A stretch of DNA of 64,000 bases from positions 62,001 to 126,000 of the forward strand of contig NZ_JALJZV010000003.1 in the NCBI RefSeq assembly GCF_024171535.1. Reading direction: 5' to 3'. The notes beneath the pieces were generated by a model. That model had not been told where the DNA came from, did not search any database, and saw only the letters and a list, made by a program, of their open reading frames with translations. This DNA comes from Flavobacterium sp. HSC-61S13 (GTDB lineage: Bacteria > Bacteroidota > Bacteroidia > Flavobacteriales > Flavobacteriaceae). The translations under genes and the position numbers were made by a program. This document shows, one piece after another, positions 9,301 to 18,146 of the stretch (position 1 is the stretch's first letter; each line of letters opens with the position of its first letter).

Positions 9301-10804
9301 CACCTAGTTCCAAAGGTTCAACACACTCTACTTCCGATAAGGAAACGTTATCAAGATAAACATAGGAGTAGGTTTGGGTAGTAACATGCCAAGCCAGATT
9401 AACATCTCCTCCATAATTGGTGATAAAAGCTGTTTCTTCCACCCAATCTCCGCTACTATAATTCCGTTTTGGGATTATCGTTTTAGTAAAAGCGCTCAAA
9501 TCAGCTCCGGTGTTAGAGGCCAACACTTCAAATTCATTGATATAAGAAGTCGTGGTTTTATACATGTATTTTAACTTATAAATCTTGGTCGCATCCAATT
9601 TAAAAGTTGTAGAGATTAACCAATCGTCATTTTTAGGACCTCCGTAAAAATACATCATGTGAGAGCCCTCAAAAGCACTATATTCATTGAGTCTCCAAAT
9701 ATTACTTCCCGTAGGAGAAGTAGAATCTTTATTGGCATCGATAATAGACCAGCATTTAAGCGTAGTGGAATCCGTATTATAGGTTTCGAAAAACGGCAGT
9801 GTAGCATTTGCACAAGGCGTTGTAAATTTGAATGGTCCGTTCCAAATACTGTATTGTCCGTCACTACAAACCGTTCTTACATAATATTCATAAGCCGTAC
9901 TAGCTACTAAATTAGCACCTGAACCCTCTTTTGTGGCAACCGTCGCTGTTTTAGAACTCGTAACTGTCCCATTGGCTGTAGGAACTCCTTTAGCCGGTTT
10001 TTGTATATAGTATTCCCAACTAGTAGCACTAAAGTTGTCTTCCCAAGCTAAAGTTACCTTATCGCTGCGTATTTCTCGTACCGTACCTTGTAGTGGTTCG
10101 GGGCAGGTCGCTACTTCTTCAATAACTACACTATCAATGTAAAAATAAGTCACTCCAGTCGATACCACATGCCAAGCCAAATTAACATCACCAGTAACAC
10201 CAGTGAAGATCACGCGCTCTTCTTGCCAATCTACCGTATTGGGATACACTTTTTTAGGCACTATGGTTTTTGTAAAGTCGGCAGTCGCAATACCACTGCT
10301 AGACATCAAAACTTCTAATTCGTTTACATAAGTTGATGTAGAAGTGGTACGGTAATTATATTTTAATCGATAAGTCTTTGACGCATCTAATTTTATATCA
10401 GGACTGATTAACCAATCATTATGTGTTTTGCCTGTTAATCCATAAAAATACATAGACTGATCGCCTTCTAAGAATGTTGAAGATGCTCGCCAAATATTTG
10501 CGGCTGTGGTTTCATCTTTATTGGCATCGACAATAGTCCAACAACTTAAAGTCGTTGAATTCTTGTTAAAACCTTCGGAGAAAGGCAGTACTTGAGCAGT
10601 ACAAGCAGCAGCGGCTGCCGCCATATCTAAGCCCGTGAGATTAAAATAGGGTTGCAAATATAACTCTGGCGCGTAGGATTTATCCTGCCAGTTTATATTG
10701 CTTACTGTAATGTCTCTATCTTCTCCTCTTGCATAAGTAAAACCGTTCACTAAAAACAGTATAGCAAAAAAGAAGGTAGAGAAAAAGAAAGTAATTTTTT
10801 TCAT
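3347..10804 (-). CDS. A2: giant T9SS type B adhesin with six anchor-J/FN3 units
   Basis: 2485 aa. The ATG at 10804 (MKKITFFFSTFFFAILFL) is preferred over an in-frame ATG 14 codons upstream because it starts a normal signal peptide and follows the shared ATTAGGTATG leader. The motif SYAPELYLQPYFNL lies near residue 60. Six units of about 260 aa begin near 76, 340, 598, 863, 1125 and 1393; each opens with a PFxEGFN...CW segment, carries DDWLISP and EFEVLLS segments, and ends with an FN3 module (WEYYVQ, VRTVCG). Then come a PPC-like module (about 1650), choice-of-anchor L of the CGEVC-containing type (about 1803), Ig-like (about 2081), two further Ig-like modules and a type B sorting domain (SPNGDGKNDRFDL near 2411, ending GWVQINK). 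The last two units are of the class shared with A4 and A9; the C-terminal 400 residues are nearly those of A9. Followed by porP/sprF. Confidence 0.95.
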   Translation of the reverse strand: MKKITFFFSTFFFAILFLVNGFTYARGEDRDITVSNINWQDKSYAPELYLQPYFNLTGLDMAAAAAACTAQVLPFSEGFNKNSTTLSCWTIVDANKDETTAANIWRASSTFLEGDQSMYFYGLTGKTHNDWLISPDIKLDASKTYRLKYNYRTTSTSTYVNELEVLMSSSGIATADFTKTIVPKKVYPNTVDWQEERVIFTGVTGDVNLAWHVVSTGVTYFYIDSVVIEEVATCPEPLQGTVREIRSDKVTLAWEDNFSATSWEYYIQKPAKGVPTANGTVTSSKTATVATKEGSGANLVASTAYEYYVRTVCSDGQYSIWNGPFKFTTPCANATLPFFETYNTDSTTLKCWSIIDANKDSTSPTGSNIWRLNEYSAFEGSHMMYFYGGPKNDDWLISTTFKLDATKIYKLKYMYKTTTSYINEFEVLASNTGADLSAFTKTIIPKRNYSSGDWVEETAFITNYGGDVNLAWHVTTQTYSYVYLDNVSLSEVECVEPLELGVKEVKTDEATILWKDPFATSWEYYLEGTGGTGPVGAGTATTKTEAKVIVDHNNKNLVQNTAYDLYVRSKCANGKFGEWSGPFTFNTACNPVAVPFTEGFNTSSTTFNCWTILDGNKDATSPTGNNIFKRYASTPQEGDRAIYFYGSTSTTTHDDWLISPTIKMNGEIYAITYYYKTSGSYDNEFEVALSKNGTNPTSFTTILEGRTKRNAVNYVKKTLYVRDIIGDVNIGWHMVAKGYAYLYLDAISIEKVDCIAPQDNLVVSALEKDKATVTWTDTNSSSWEFFVQAAGSGPAPVGSGSIAKVPTASFSKTSGSGGANLQPNTEYEFFVRGTCAPGKNSSWVGPIKFKTPCDSSVLPFWEGFNTNSNTAGCWTIIDNNKDSSTASSNIWYLYNYSMFEGDRGMYFYGGSSTTKNDDWLISPSFKLDATKYYRLKYHYKTTTSYKNDFEVLLSNKGTAVTDFTTTLLDKKGQSSSVFAEDKAIIGGIGGNVNIAWRVTTDKSYTYVYVDNVFVEEIIGCPEPMSLNVKNEKETSVTIEWSDAFGKEWEYVVQPAGGKAPTAKGTVTKTKENVITQDQSGKALTANTEYEFYVRTVCGTEGHSIWEGPFKFKTACGLFTTPFWEGFNADSQSLGCWTIIDENKDSTSPTGSNIWRPYNYGQYEGSQMMYFYGYQSEKTKMPHNDWLISPRVKFDANKIYRLKYHYKVTTTTSYDYEFEVVLSNSGTDTKKFTKVVVPKKKYDPSSEWMEEYVYITGTSGEVNIAWHVSAETTGTYLYVDNVFIEEVTGCPEPLKPNVKDIQPRKASLTWEDAFGATSWEYYVQKKGKGIPVAGGTATTKKDNPITQEQSGIGLEPNTDYEYYVRTVCGTGGHSIWRGPFVFATACDVYASPFWEGFNTDSETTRCWTIVDRKGSIIPAGTTWRATTSTYEGNQAMYFYLYDANKEPFNDWFISPTVNLDGGMYILKYHYKTTSTTSYNNDFEVKLSTQGADITKFSTVLIPMKNPRLVNYVEDVAFINNIKGDVNIGWHIKAENTNAAYLYLDNITLKKVETCPEPYYLKSTNPTTTSVDVEWQQDGGVTSWEAIVVNYGEDAKANPIKTVAVTTNPKTTISGLDSGKGYTVYVRANCIDGKSNSDWSTPINVGTKVGANDDCSGAINIPVNVGLDCVKTVSGSLFSATRSATIATPPVFPLPTCSPNIVNDVWFEFTATSSVHLLTLKDLISISGATTYPYVYGALYDQPCASITATSLGCFSFYPGEENAIFSKLTPGKKYYFRLGVQATYSPSDYIFKLCITTSEFTALEVSPSGQDYTVEELVKDVLVKSNCDLVSNVKYQNGDGSAKAMSYNTLGYFNKSGSNFPFKEGIVLGTNEMQYIPGPYTGYYNANRGANNERWDGDKDINDAIKDAGGGPYPKKRVTQIEFDFIPIKEEIKFEYLFASNSYHNLCGEVCNVGAMFAAWLVDSTTDEGKNLAKVTGTDLPIAINTIRDASKSGVTCGSANEEYFWKYYDGNKDNPIDASVDFAGLTKAMSSETVKVVPGRKYHIKLAVIDFCPTGSHTSAVFFNAGSFDLGNLDLGADMLVDNGNALCNGESRTIKSGLGTEDITIKWYKDDVLIAGANTPELEVFETGKYKVVGKYGAINCEVMGDIKIEIYPIISSVVAQPKPLPICRTALNVLNLDLTQVEEAMLAKVDPAHYKMIYYKSKEDAEAGIGSIADPTTYSVETTGVDILLYIYVEDLRTGCSEIFEWTLRATKGTVPEARENVKICAAYTLPALEAGQHYYAESAAKGVAYKVGDVLTEPKEHTIYVLQDNGGGCYEEISFKVTITAAVKADVFGDVELECALHPLAALSAHNKYFTQAGGQGIELAVGSLIPHAQTVYVYAASEDGLCVDESSFKVSYLDCPIQKGISPNGDGKNDRFDLSKHGVNSIVIYNRYGAEVFAFQGAYTDQWYGQDKGGKSLPDGTYYYVVIAHGKTKTGWVQINK

Positions 10805-10842
10805 ACCTAATAATTTATTGGTTAGTTGATATCTCAAATATA
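10805..10842 (-). promoter_or_regulatory. Conserved array leader and promoter box of A2
   Basis: Minus strand: TATATTTG (10835-10842), 6 nt, CAACTAACCAA (10818-10828), then ATTAGGT before the ATG at 10804. It supports the downstream start codon, because the upstream in-frame ATG at 10846 would lie above the box. Confidence 0.7.
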
Positions 10843-11230
10843 TCATTTTTCACAACAATGTCTATATGGTTTGTTAATAATTTTTTAAAAAATAATTAGA
10901 AAAGCTTCGGCTGGGTGAAGTAAAATCAAGCAAACACGCATCAGTGCTAATAAAACTCATAAAAACAACACAAAAACTATTAATACTTTAAAACAACACA
11001 TCCTTTAGCGCCACCCATCGCTACTGCGGTTTTTTCAACAAATACCGCGATTCCACTTCATTAGAATTGCAGACAACTCTGCGGTTTTTTAGAAAGTGAA
11101 CTTTGTTTATTTATCCATAAAAACGCTCCTAATCCAATGGACAAAATAATCTAATAACTCCAAATACGATCTGCTTTCAACCGCAGTTAACCAGACACCG
11201 TATCAACAAAATCAAAATGTATTTTTTAAG

Positions 11231-11263
11231 CAAAAAAAAACTGCCCCTTTTGGAGGCAGTTTT
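11231..11263 (-). terminator. Terminator of A3
   Basis: Inverted repeat AAAACTGCC (11237-11245) and GGCAGTTTT (11255-11263), with an A9 tract (11232-11240) that becomes a U-run on the minus strand. It lies 20 bp past the A3 stop codon. Confidence 0.85.
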
Positions 11264-11282
11264 AAACATTTTGGTTAGTTAC

Positions 11283-14200
11283 TTATTTATTGATTTGAAC
11301 CCAACCCGTTCTGGTTTTTCCGTGAGCGATAACAACATAATAGTATGTTCCATCAGGAAGCTGCTTATTTGCTTTATCCTGACCAGACCATTGATCGGTA
11401 TAAGCCCCTTGAAACGAATATACCTCCGCACCATAACGGTTATATATCACAATACTACTTACACCGTGTTCTTTTAAATCGAAACGATCATTTAATCCAT
11501 CACCATTAGGAGAAATTCCCTTTACAATCGGACAGTCTTTATAACTCACTCTGAAGCTGCTTTCACCGAGACATAGACCGTCATCAGATGCAGCATAAAC
11601 ATAGATGATTTGTGCAAACGGCACTAAACTACCCACAATCAATTCCATTCCTTGACCACCAGCTTGAGTAAAATACTTGTTATGAGCCGACAAAGGAGCT
11701 AGTACATGCAACGAACACTCCAATTCTACATCGGCAAAAACATCGGCTTTTACAGCTGCAGTAATCGTTACTTTATAAGAGATTTCCTCATAACAGCCGT
11801 TGCCATTGTCTTGTAAAACATAAATATTATGCTCTTTAGGCTCCGTCAACACATCTCCTGCTTTGTAATTGATTCCCTTAGCAGCGGATTCAGTATAATA
11901 ATATTGATCTTTTTCCAATTCCGGTAACATATATGTAGCACATATCTTAACATTGTCACGCGTATCAGGTATAATTCCTTTAGTGGCACGTAAAGTCCAT
12001 TCAAAGATTTCCCAACAACCCGTTCTGACATCTTCTACATAAACATACAATTGCACATCCGTTGCTGTGGTCTCTAATTGATAAGCCTTTGGATCAACAA
12101 TACTATCTTTCTTGGTCTCCGCATCAGCCTTGGTTTTATAGTAGGTAAATCTATAATTAACCGGATCTACTTTAGCCAGCATTCCCACTTCAACTTCTGT
12201 TAAATCTAAGGTGAGTGCCGTTAACACCTTTCGACAGATCGGTAGGGTAGTTGGCGCTGTTAACACCGTGGATATCGCTGGATAAATTTCAACTTTGACC
12301 GACCCGCTTACCTCACAGTTAATCGCTAGATATTTACCAACTACTTTATAATCTCCTGTTTCAAAAACTTCTAAATCCGGTAAAACAGCTTCAGGAATCA
12401 ACACACCATCTCTATACCATTTGATAGAAACACCATCAGTACCTAACCCGGAACTTATTATACGGGATTCGCCATTACAAAGCGCACTGCCATTTTCCAC
12501 CAACATATCAGCTCCTAAATCAAGATTACCCAAATCAAAACTTCCCGCATTAAAATATACTGCAGAGGTATGACTTTGCGTAGGACAAAAATCAATTACG
12601 GCCAATTTGATATGGTATTTACGTCCCGGTACCACTTTAACCGATTCAGAACTCATTGCCTTAGTTAATCCAACAAAGTCAATTGAAGCCTCCAAAGCAT
12701 TATCTACTTTGTCGTAATATTTCCAAAACCATTCCGGATTCTCACTTCCACAACTCGCTCCAGATTTATCAGCATCTCTAATAGTATTTATCGATATCGG
12801 AGTTTCTGTTCCAGAGACTTTCGCTAGATTCTGTCCTTCTCCCGTAGTAGAATCCACTAACCAAGCTGCAAACAAAGCCCCCACTTTACAAACCTCTCCA
12901 CAGCTTTGATGATAACTATTAGAAGCAAATAGATAATCGAATTTTATTTCTTCTTTAATCGGAATAAAATCAAACTCGATTTGAGTTACCCTTTTCTTCG
13001 GATAGTTTGCTCCTCCAGCATCTTCAATAGCGTCATTAATATCCTTGTCACCAACCCAACGTTCATTATTTGCGCCACGGAACGAAGAATACCCCATATA
13101 TGGTCCAGCCACATACTGTAACTCATTAGTCGCCAAAACGATTCCTTCCTTAAATGGGAAGTCCGAACCTGCTTTATTAAAATATCCAACCGTATTATAT
13201 TTTTGAGAAGCAGTTCCTCCATCTCCATTTTGATATTTCACATTGGATACCAAATCACAATTCGATTTGACCAATACATCTTTCACCAATTCCTCAACAG
13301 TGTATTTATCACCACTTGGACTCACTTCAATCGGAGTAAAGTTGGGAGATGTCGTGAGGCACAAATTAAACAGATATCCCGTAAAATCACTAGCATCGAC
13401 ACCGATACGGATATAATACTTATTACCGGGAGTTAAATTTCTCAAAACGGCCTCATTATCCGAGGCATTCATATCGTAACATCCCAAGGAAGTAGTTGTA
13501 ATCAAATTACATGGCTGGTCATATAAAACCACATATACATAGGAATAAGCTGAACTTCCAGAAATACTAATCAAATCTCTCATAGTTAGCAAATGCACCT
13601 TTGATGTTGCAGTAAATTCAAACCAAGCATCTTTAGATATAGCAGAAGCATTTGCACATGCTGGAGTCGGAAGAGTCGACTTGGTAGCTGACATCAAAGA
13701 AACATCTAGTGATTTAACACAATCTAAAGTGGCATTAACAGGAAGCTGAACTGCTCCTACACACTCGTCATTCGCCCCTACCGTCGTTCCTGTATTTAAA
13801 GGACTTGACCAATCACTATTTGATTTGCCGTCTGTACATTTCGCTCTGACATAAATCGTATAAGCCTTACTCTGATCTAGTCCACTAATCGTTGTTTTTG
13901 GGTTTCCATTAACCACTAGCGATTTAATCGGAGCACTGTTTACATCCTTCCCATATTCAACTACAATAAGCTCCCAAGAGGTAACTCCACCAGTTTGTTG
14001 CCATTCCACATCTAAAGTCGAAGCCGTTTGCTTGTTTGATACCAGATAAAAAGGTTCAGGACACCCAATGACCTTTTTAATAAATATATTATCAATATGA
14101 ACCTCTACAGAACCAACGGTTTTCGTGCGCCACGCCAGATTACTTCTTCCTTTTACACCTTTAAAAAACACTACTTTTTCTTTCCATATTACATCGGTAA

Positions 14201-17200
14201 AATCTGCAGCGGCAACCAATTTTGTCTTAAATTGATCCAAGGCAAGCCCCGTATTTGATAACAACACTTCCAATCTTCCCGCATCATAGTCTCCAGCCTT
14301 ATAATGATATTTCAAAACATAATCACTATTTTCCATATCGATATCCGGAGAGATCAACCAATCATCACTTTCTTCTTCATCCGTCCAATCCCACACCGAT
14401 ATAGCCATTGAGCCATTACCTTCATAACTACCGTAATTATAAATATTCCATACATCTCCGCCGTCTGCTACAGCATCCACTATTGTCCAACATTTAGTAG
14501 TCCTAGAATCGGTATTAAAACCTTCCCAGAATGGAACCGCATAAAGATCACATAGGGTGGTAAAATTAAAAGGTCCCGACCAAATACTATACACTCCAGC
14601 GCTACAAATAGTACGTACATAATACTCATAATCCGTATTAGGCTCAATGGCTTTACCCGTTTGATCCTGTGTCAGTGTATTTTCTTTTTTAGTAGTAAGG
14701 GTTCCATTGCCCGTTGGAGCTCCCTTTCCAGCTTCTTGTAAAACATACTCCCAATTGGTTGCCTTAAAATCATCAGTCCAGGTAATGGTCGCTTTTCTTT
14801 GTTCGATATCCTTCGCATCTAGCAATATAGGTTCCGGACAAGTCAATACTTCTTCTACAAAAACATTATCGATATAAACCCTTTTTGATCCACCACCTTT
14901 AATATGCCAAGCCAGATTTACATTACCATCAAAATCTGCAATATATGCCGTTCTTTGTTGGTAATTTCCAATTTTATAAGTCTTACTTTTTACAATTTCC
15001 TTTTTAAAATCCGCAGGCTTGTTTCCCGTATTAGAAGCCAAAACCTCAAACTCATTATCATCGTTATAGGTATCCGTGACAAAATGGTATTTCAATCTAT
15101 AAATTTTATTCTTCTCCAGTTTAATCACTGGCGAAATTAACCAATCGTCACTTATTTCATTTTCTCCATTATATGTATAGAAAAACATCGCATGACTGCC
15201 CTCATATTGTCCAGAATTCGCTCTACTCCAAATGCCACGTCCCGAAGATGAAGTAGCGTCCTTGTTTTCATCAAGTATTGTCCAACAATAGATTCCAATA
15301 GAATTCGCATTAAACCCTTCCCAGAATGGAGCCGCAAATGCGGAACAACCAGTTCTAAAATTAAAAGGTCCTTTCCAAATACTAAAGGTTCCGTCGCCAC
15401 AGGTCGTTCTTACATAAAACTCATAGGCCGTATTCTCCTCTAAATTCCCTCCCGATTGATCCTTAGTTACGATATTATCTTTTTTAGTAGTCGCGGTACC
15501 GTTACTTGTTGGTGCTTTCCCACCTGCTTTCTGAACCACATACTCCCAATCCTTACCAAAGTCATCACTCCAAAAAATTGAAGCGCTGTTTTCTTTGGAA
15601 TCTTTACTACCCAAGCCCATCGGCTCCGGACAACCTACAATTTCCTCTACAAAGACATTGTCTATATACAAGTAGGTTGAACTATTACCAGGACTATTAA
15701 CATGCCACGCTAGATTAACGGTACCCGCAGTAGCGCCAATGATAAGAGATTCTTCAGCCCAAACGTCCGTACTAATCCCTGTTTTAGTTATTAAACTTCT
15801 CGTAAAATCGGATACAGAAGTGCCCTTAGTAGAAAGTAAGACTTCGAAATCGGTTTTGTTAAAACTACTCGTTTTATAATGATACTTCAATCTATAATAC
15901 TTAGTGGCATCAAGCTTAAAGCCCGTTGAAATTAACCAATCATCATGCTTAGGCGATGAAGTATAACCGTAGTAATACATGGTTTGATCTCCCTCAAATT
16001 GATCGTAATTAATTGTTCTCCAAATATTACTATAAGTATCTCCGTCGTTATTATTGTCAACAATTTTCCAACAAGTCAATCCTGTCGAATTCACATTAAA
16101 TCCCTCCCAAAGCGGCAAAACAGTTAAATCACAAGGGGTTTTAAATTTTACAGGACCTACCCAAATACTATTCTTTCCTGCACCACAACTGGATCTAACA
16201 AAGAATTCATACCAGGTATTCGGTTGTAAGTTAGCCCCACTAGTTCCACTGGTTTTAAGTACTTTTATGTTATCTATTTTAGAGATCACCCCACTTCCAA
16301 TCGGCGCAGGACCTGCCCCCATCGGTTGAACAAAATACTCCCAACTCGTATTGTTTGGATCCGTCCAAGATATTTTAGCACTATCCTTCTCTAAATCTCC
16401 AATAACGATTTCCTCAGCCGGCGCATAACACGACACTTCTTGAATGGTCACCAGGTCGATATATACATAAGCATATCCTTTAGCCACAACGTGCCAGGCA
16501 ATATTGATATCACCTACTTCACCGTTGACATAAAGGGTTTCCTTAACAAAAGTTGAAGTATTGCGTTTTTTAGGAGATGATAACGACTTTTTAAAATCCA
16601 CTGGATTGATTCCGTCTCTCGATAACAAGACCTCAAAATCATTACTATACGAACTGCTTGTTTTGTAATAGAACGTAATTGCATAAAGGCCTCCATTCAT
16701 TTTAACCATTGGAGAAATCAACCAATCGTCATGAGTTGTTGATGAATTTGCCCCATAGAAAAACATGCTGCGATCGCCTTCATAAGGCGAACTGCTATAT
16801 TGTTTCCAAATATTATCTCCTGTTGGAGCTGTAGCATCCTTATTATTATCGAGTATTTTCCAACATTTAAAATTTGTAGAATTGACATTAAATCCTTCAA
16901 CCAAAGTTGTACTTACTGCCTTACATAAAGTTCTGAAACTAACTGGACCCATCCAATCTCCTAGACTTCCATTAGCACATTTAGACCTCACAAAATATTC
17001 ATATTCAGTACCGGCTTCTAGGTTTTTATTCGTGTGATCTTTAGTTGCCACTACTTCATTAGCAACAGCTAAAGTACCCGCTGCAATCGGCCCATTGCCT
17101 CCTGCCTTTTCTATAAAATATTCCCAATTTGTATTTACCGTATCTGTCCAAGAAAGCGTTACCTCATCGGTCTTAATCTTCGTAGCTTCTAAATTCAATG

Positions 17201-17894
17201 GCTCTACACAAGCCACCTCTTCAAGTGACACATTATCTATATATACTGTGGTACTAGACTGGGTTGCTATATGCCATGCCAAATTAACATCGCCTCCATA
17301 TTTTGTTATAAAAACGGTTTCTTCCCTCCAATTTGAGTTTTTATAAACTCTCGTAGCAACTATTGTTTGGGTAAAATCAGTCAGAACAACCCCCTTATTT
17401 GATGCTACTACCTCGAACTCATTATTGCCCGTGGTGCTTTTATAGCGATATTTTAGTTTATACGTCTTTGTTGCATCTAATTTGAAGGTAGGCGAAATCA
17501 ACCAATCATCACTCTTTGCAGTGCTCGTAAAATACATGGATCGATCACCTTCAAAAGGCGAGCTAGTGTAGGCTTTCCAAATATTATTGCCCGTTGGTGA
17601 GTTGGAATCTTTATTGTTATCAACAATACTCCAACATGCAAAGGTTGTTGAGTCTGAATTAAATCCCTCCCAAAAAGGCAACGATTGTATCGTACAGGGT
17701 GCTGCCGCTAAAAGTTTTACTGGTGCAAAACTAAAATAGGGCTGTAGATTCAGATCTGGCGCAAAGGATTTATAGTGCCACAAATCACTACTACGGTAAT
17801 TGTCTAGATTATCCTGTTTCGCATTGGCTGAGGCACTTAAGAACAGCAGCCCATATATACAAAAAACAGAAATAAATGAGGTAATTTTACTCAT
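11283..17894 (-). CDS. A3: giant T9SS type B adhesin with five anchor-J/FN3 units
   Basis: 2203 aa. The signal peptide MSKITSFISVFCIYGLLFLS (cut near SANAKQ) is followed by SFAPDLNLQPYFSF, the array's N-terminal motif. Five units start near residues 75, 333, 596, 858 and 1123. The second opens TTLVEGFN, without the usual aromatic pair, and carries the KMNGG core typical of that position in every paralogue. Downstream are a PPC-like module (about 1375), choice-of-anchor L of the CGEVC type (about 1523), Ig-like (about 1801), two more Ig-like modules and a type B sorting domain (SPNGDGLNDRFDL near 2128, end GWVQINK). The final unit belongs to the SVWDWTDEE class shared with A5-A8. It has its own leader and terminator, so it is probably monocistronic. 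Role inferred: exported surface adhesin; no enzyme domain seen. Confidence 0.95.
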   Translation of the reverse strand: MSKITSFISVFCIYGLLFLSASANAKQDNLDNYRSSDLWHYKSFAPDLNLQPYFSFAPVKLLAAAPCTIQSLPFWEGFNSDSTTFACWSIVDNNKDSNSPTGNNIWKAYTSSPFEGDRSMYFTSTAKSDDWLISPTFKLDATKTYKLKYRYKSTTGNNEFEVVASNKGVVLTDFTQTIVATRVYKNSNWREETVFITKYGGDVNLAWHIATQSSTTVYIDNVSLEEVACVEPLNLEATKIKTDEVTLSWTDTVNTNWEYFIEKAGGNGPIAAGTLAVANEVVATKDHTNKNLEAGTEYEYFVRSKCANGSLGDWMGPVSFRTLCKAVSTTLVEGFNVNSTNFKCWKILDNNKDATAPTGDNIWKQYSSSPYEGDRSMFFYGANSSTTHDDWLISPMVKMNGGLYAITFYYKTSSSYSNDFEVLLSRDGINPVDFKKSLSSPKKRNTSTFVKETLYVNGEVGDINIAWHVVAKGYAYVYIDLVTIQEVSCYAPAEEIVIGDLEKDSAKISWTDPNNTSWEYFVQPMGAGPAPIGSGVISKIDNIKVLKTSGTSGANLQPNTWYEFFVRSSCGAGKNSIWVGPVKFKTPCDLTVLPLWEGFNVNSTGLTCWKIVDNNNDGDTYSNIWRTINYDQFEGDQTMYYYGYTSSPKHDDWLISTGFKLDATKYYRLKYHYKTSSFNKTDFEVLLSTKGTSVSDFTRSLITKTGISTDVWAEESLIIGATAGTVNLAWHVNSPGNSSTYLYIDNVFVEEIVGCPEPMGLGSKDSKENSASIFWSDDFGKDWEYVVQKAGGKAPTSNGTATTKKDNIVTKDQSGGNLEENTAYEFYVRTTCGDGTFSIWKGPFNFRTGCSAFAAPFWEGFNANSIGIYCWTILDENKDATSSSGRGIWSRANSGQYEGSHAMFFYTYNGENEISDDWLISPVIKLEKNKIYRLKYHFVTDTYNDDNEFEVLASNTGNKPADFKKEIVKSKTYKIGNYQQRTAYIADFDGNVNLAWHIKGGGSKRVYIDNVFVEEVLTCPEPILLDAKDIEQRKATITWTDDFKATNWEYVLQEAGKGAPTGNGTLTTKKENTLTQDQTGKAIEPNTDYEYYVRTICSAGVYSIWSGPFNFTTLCDLYAVPFWEGFNTDSRTTKCWTIVDAVADGGDVWNIYNYGSYEGNGSMAISVWDWTDEEESDDWLISPDIDMENSDYVLKYHYKAGDYDAGRLEVLLSNTGLALDQFKTKLVAAADFTDVIWKEKVVFFKGVKGRSNLAWRTKTVGSVEVHIDNIFIKKVIGCPEPFYLVSNKQTASTLDVEWQQTGGVTSWELIVVEYGKDVNSAPIKSLVVNGNPKTTISGLDQSKAYTIYVRAKCTDGKSNSDWSSPLNTGTTVGANDECVGAVQLPVNATLDCVKSLDVSLMSATKSTLPTPACANASAISKDAWFEFTATSKVHLLTMRDLISISGSSAYSYVYVVLYDQPCNLITTTSLGCYDMNASDNEAVLRNLTPGNKYYIRIGVDASDFTGYLFNLCLTTSPNFTPIEVSPSGDKYTVEELVKDVLVKSNCDLVSNVKYQNGDGGTASQKYNTVGYFNKAGSDFPFKEGIVLATNELQYVAGPYMGYSSFRGANNERWVGDKDINDAIEDAGGANYPKKRVTQIEFDFIPIKEEIKFDYLFASNSYHQSCGEVCKVGALFAAWLVDSTTGEGQNLAKVSGTETPISINTIRDADKSGASCGSENPEWFWKYYDKVDNALEASIDFVGLTKAMSSESVKVVPGRKYHIKLAVIDFCPTQSHTSAVYFNAGSFDLGNLDLGADMLVENGSALCNGESRIISSGLGTDGVSIKWYRDGVLIPEAVLPDLEVFETGDYKVVGKYLAINCEVSGSVKVEIYPAISTVLTAPTTLPICRKVLTALTLDLTEVEVGMLAKVDPVNYRFTYYKTKADAETKKDSIVDPKAYQLETTATDVQLYVYVEDVRTGCWEIFEWTLRATKGIIPDTRDNVKICATYMLPELEKDQYYYTESAAKGINYKAGDVLTEPKEHNIYVLQDNGNGCYEEISYKVTITAAVKADVFADVELECSLHVLAPLSAHNKYFTQAGGQGMELIVGSLVPFAQIIYVYAASDDGLCLGESSFRVSYKDCPIVKGISPNGDGLNDRFDLKEHGVSSIVIYNRYGAEVYSFQGAYTDQWSGQDKANKQLPDGTYYYVVIAHGKTRTGWVQINK

Positions 17895-17931
17895 ATCTAA
17901 TAAAATATTTGGTTAGTTATTAGTAAATATA
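17895..17931 (-). promoter_or_regulatory. Conserved array leader and promoter box of A3
   Basis: Minus strand: TATATTTA (17924-17931, one base off TAnnTTTG), 4 nt, TAACTAACCAA (17909-17919), then ATTAGAT before the ATG. Confidence 0.65.
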
Positions 17932-18101
17932 TAATTTTAACTCATAATTAAGTTAAAAATTATTAAAAATTTTACACTCTATAAGTCTTTTACGAAACAT
18001 TAAAACACCGAAAGCCTACCACATACAGGGTGTATCGCTACTTTTTGAGATAACCGTTAAACCACATTTAAAAAAATTAAATCGTTATAAAACTCTTAAA
18101 A

Positions 18102-18140
18102 ACAAAAAAAACCGGAAGTTTTCACTTCCGGTTTTTTTTT
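18102..18140 (-). terminator. Terminator of A4
   Basis: Stem ACCGGAAGT (18111-18119) and ACTTCCGGT (18124-18132), flanked by an A-run on the left and a T-run on the right, lies just past the A4 stop. The symmetric flanks allow termination on both strands. Confidence 0.9.
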
Positions 18141-18146
18141 GTTTGA

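Larger units (their letters stand above)
10805..11282. other. Intergenic region between A3 and A2
   Basis: This 478-bp gap contains the A2 leader and the A3 terminator. In between, CTGCGGTTTTTT occurs twice on the plus strand (11024-11035 and 11079-11090). The second copy forms a small hairpin GCAGA-CAAC-TCTGC before the T-run and so resembles a plus-strand terminator, but no plus-strand gene precedes it. No coding sequence is recognised. Confidence 0.6.

Noticed and set aside
10805..10846. Upstream start for A2 at 10846, adding 14 residues
   Set aside because: The added residues (MIYLRYQLTNKLLG) come from translation of the conserved leader, and the start at 10804 gives a normal signal peptide and matches the other genes.
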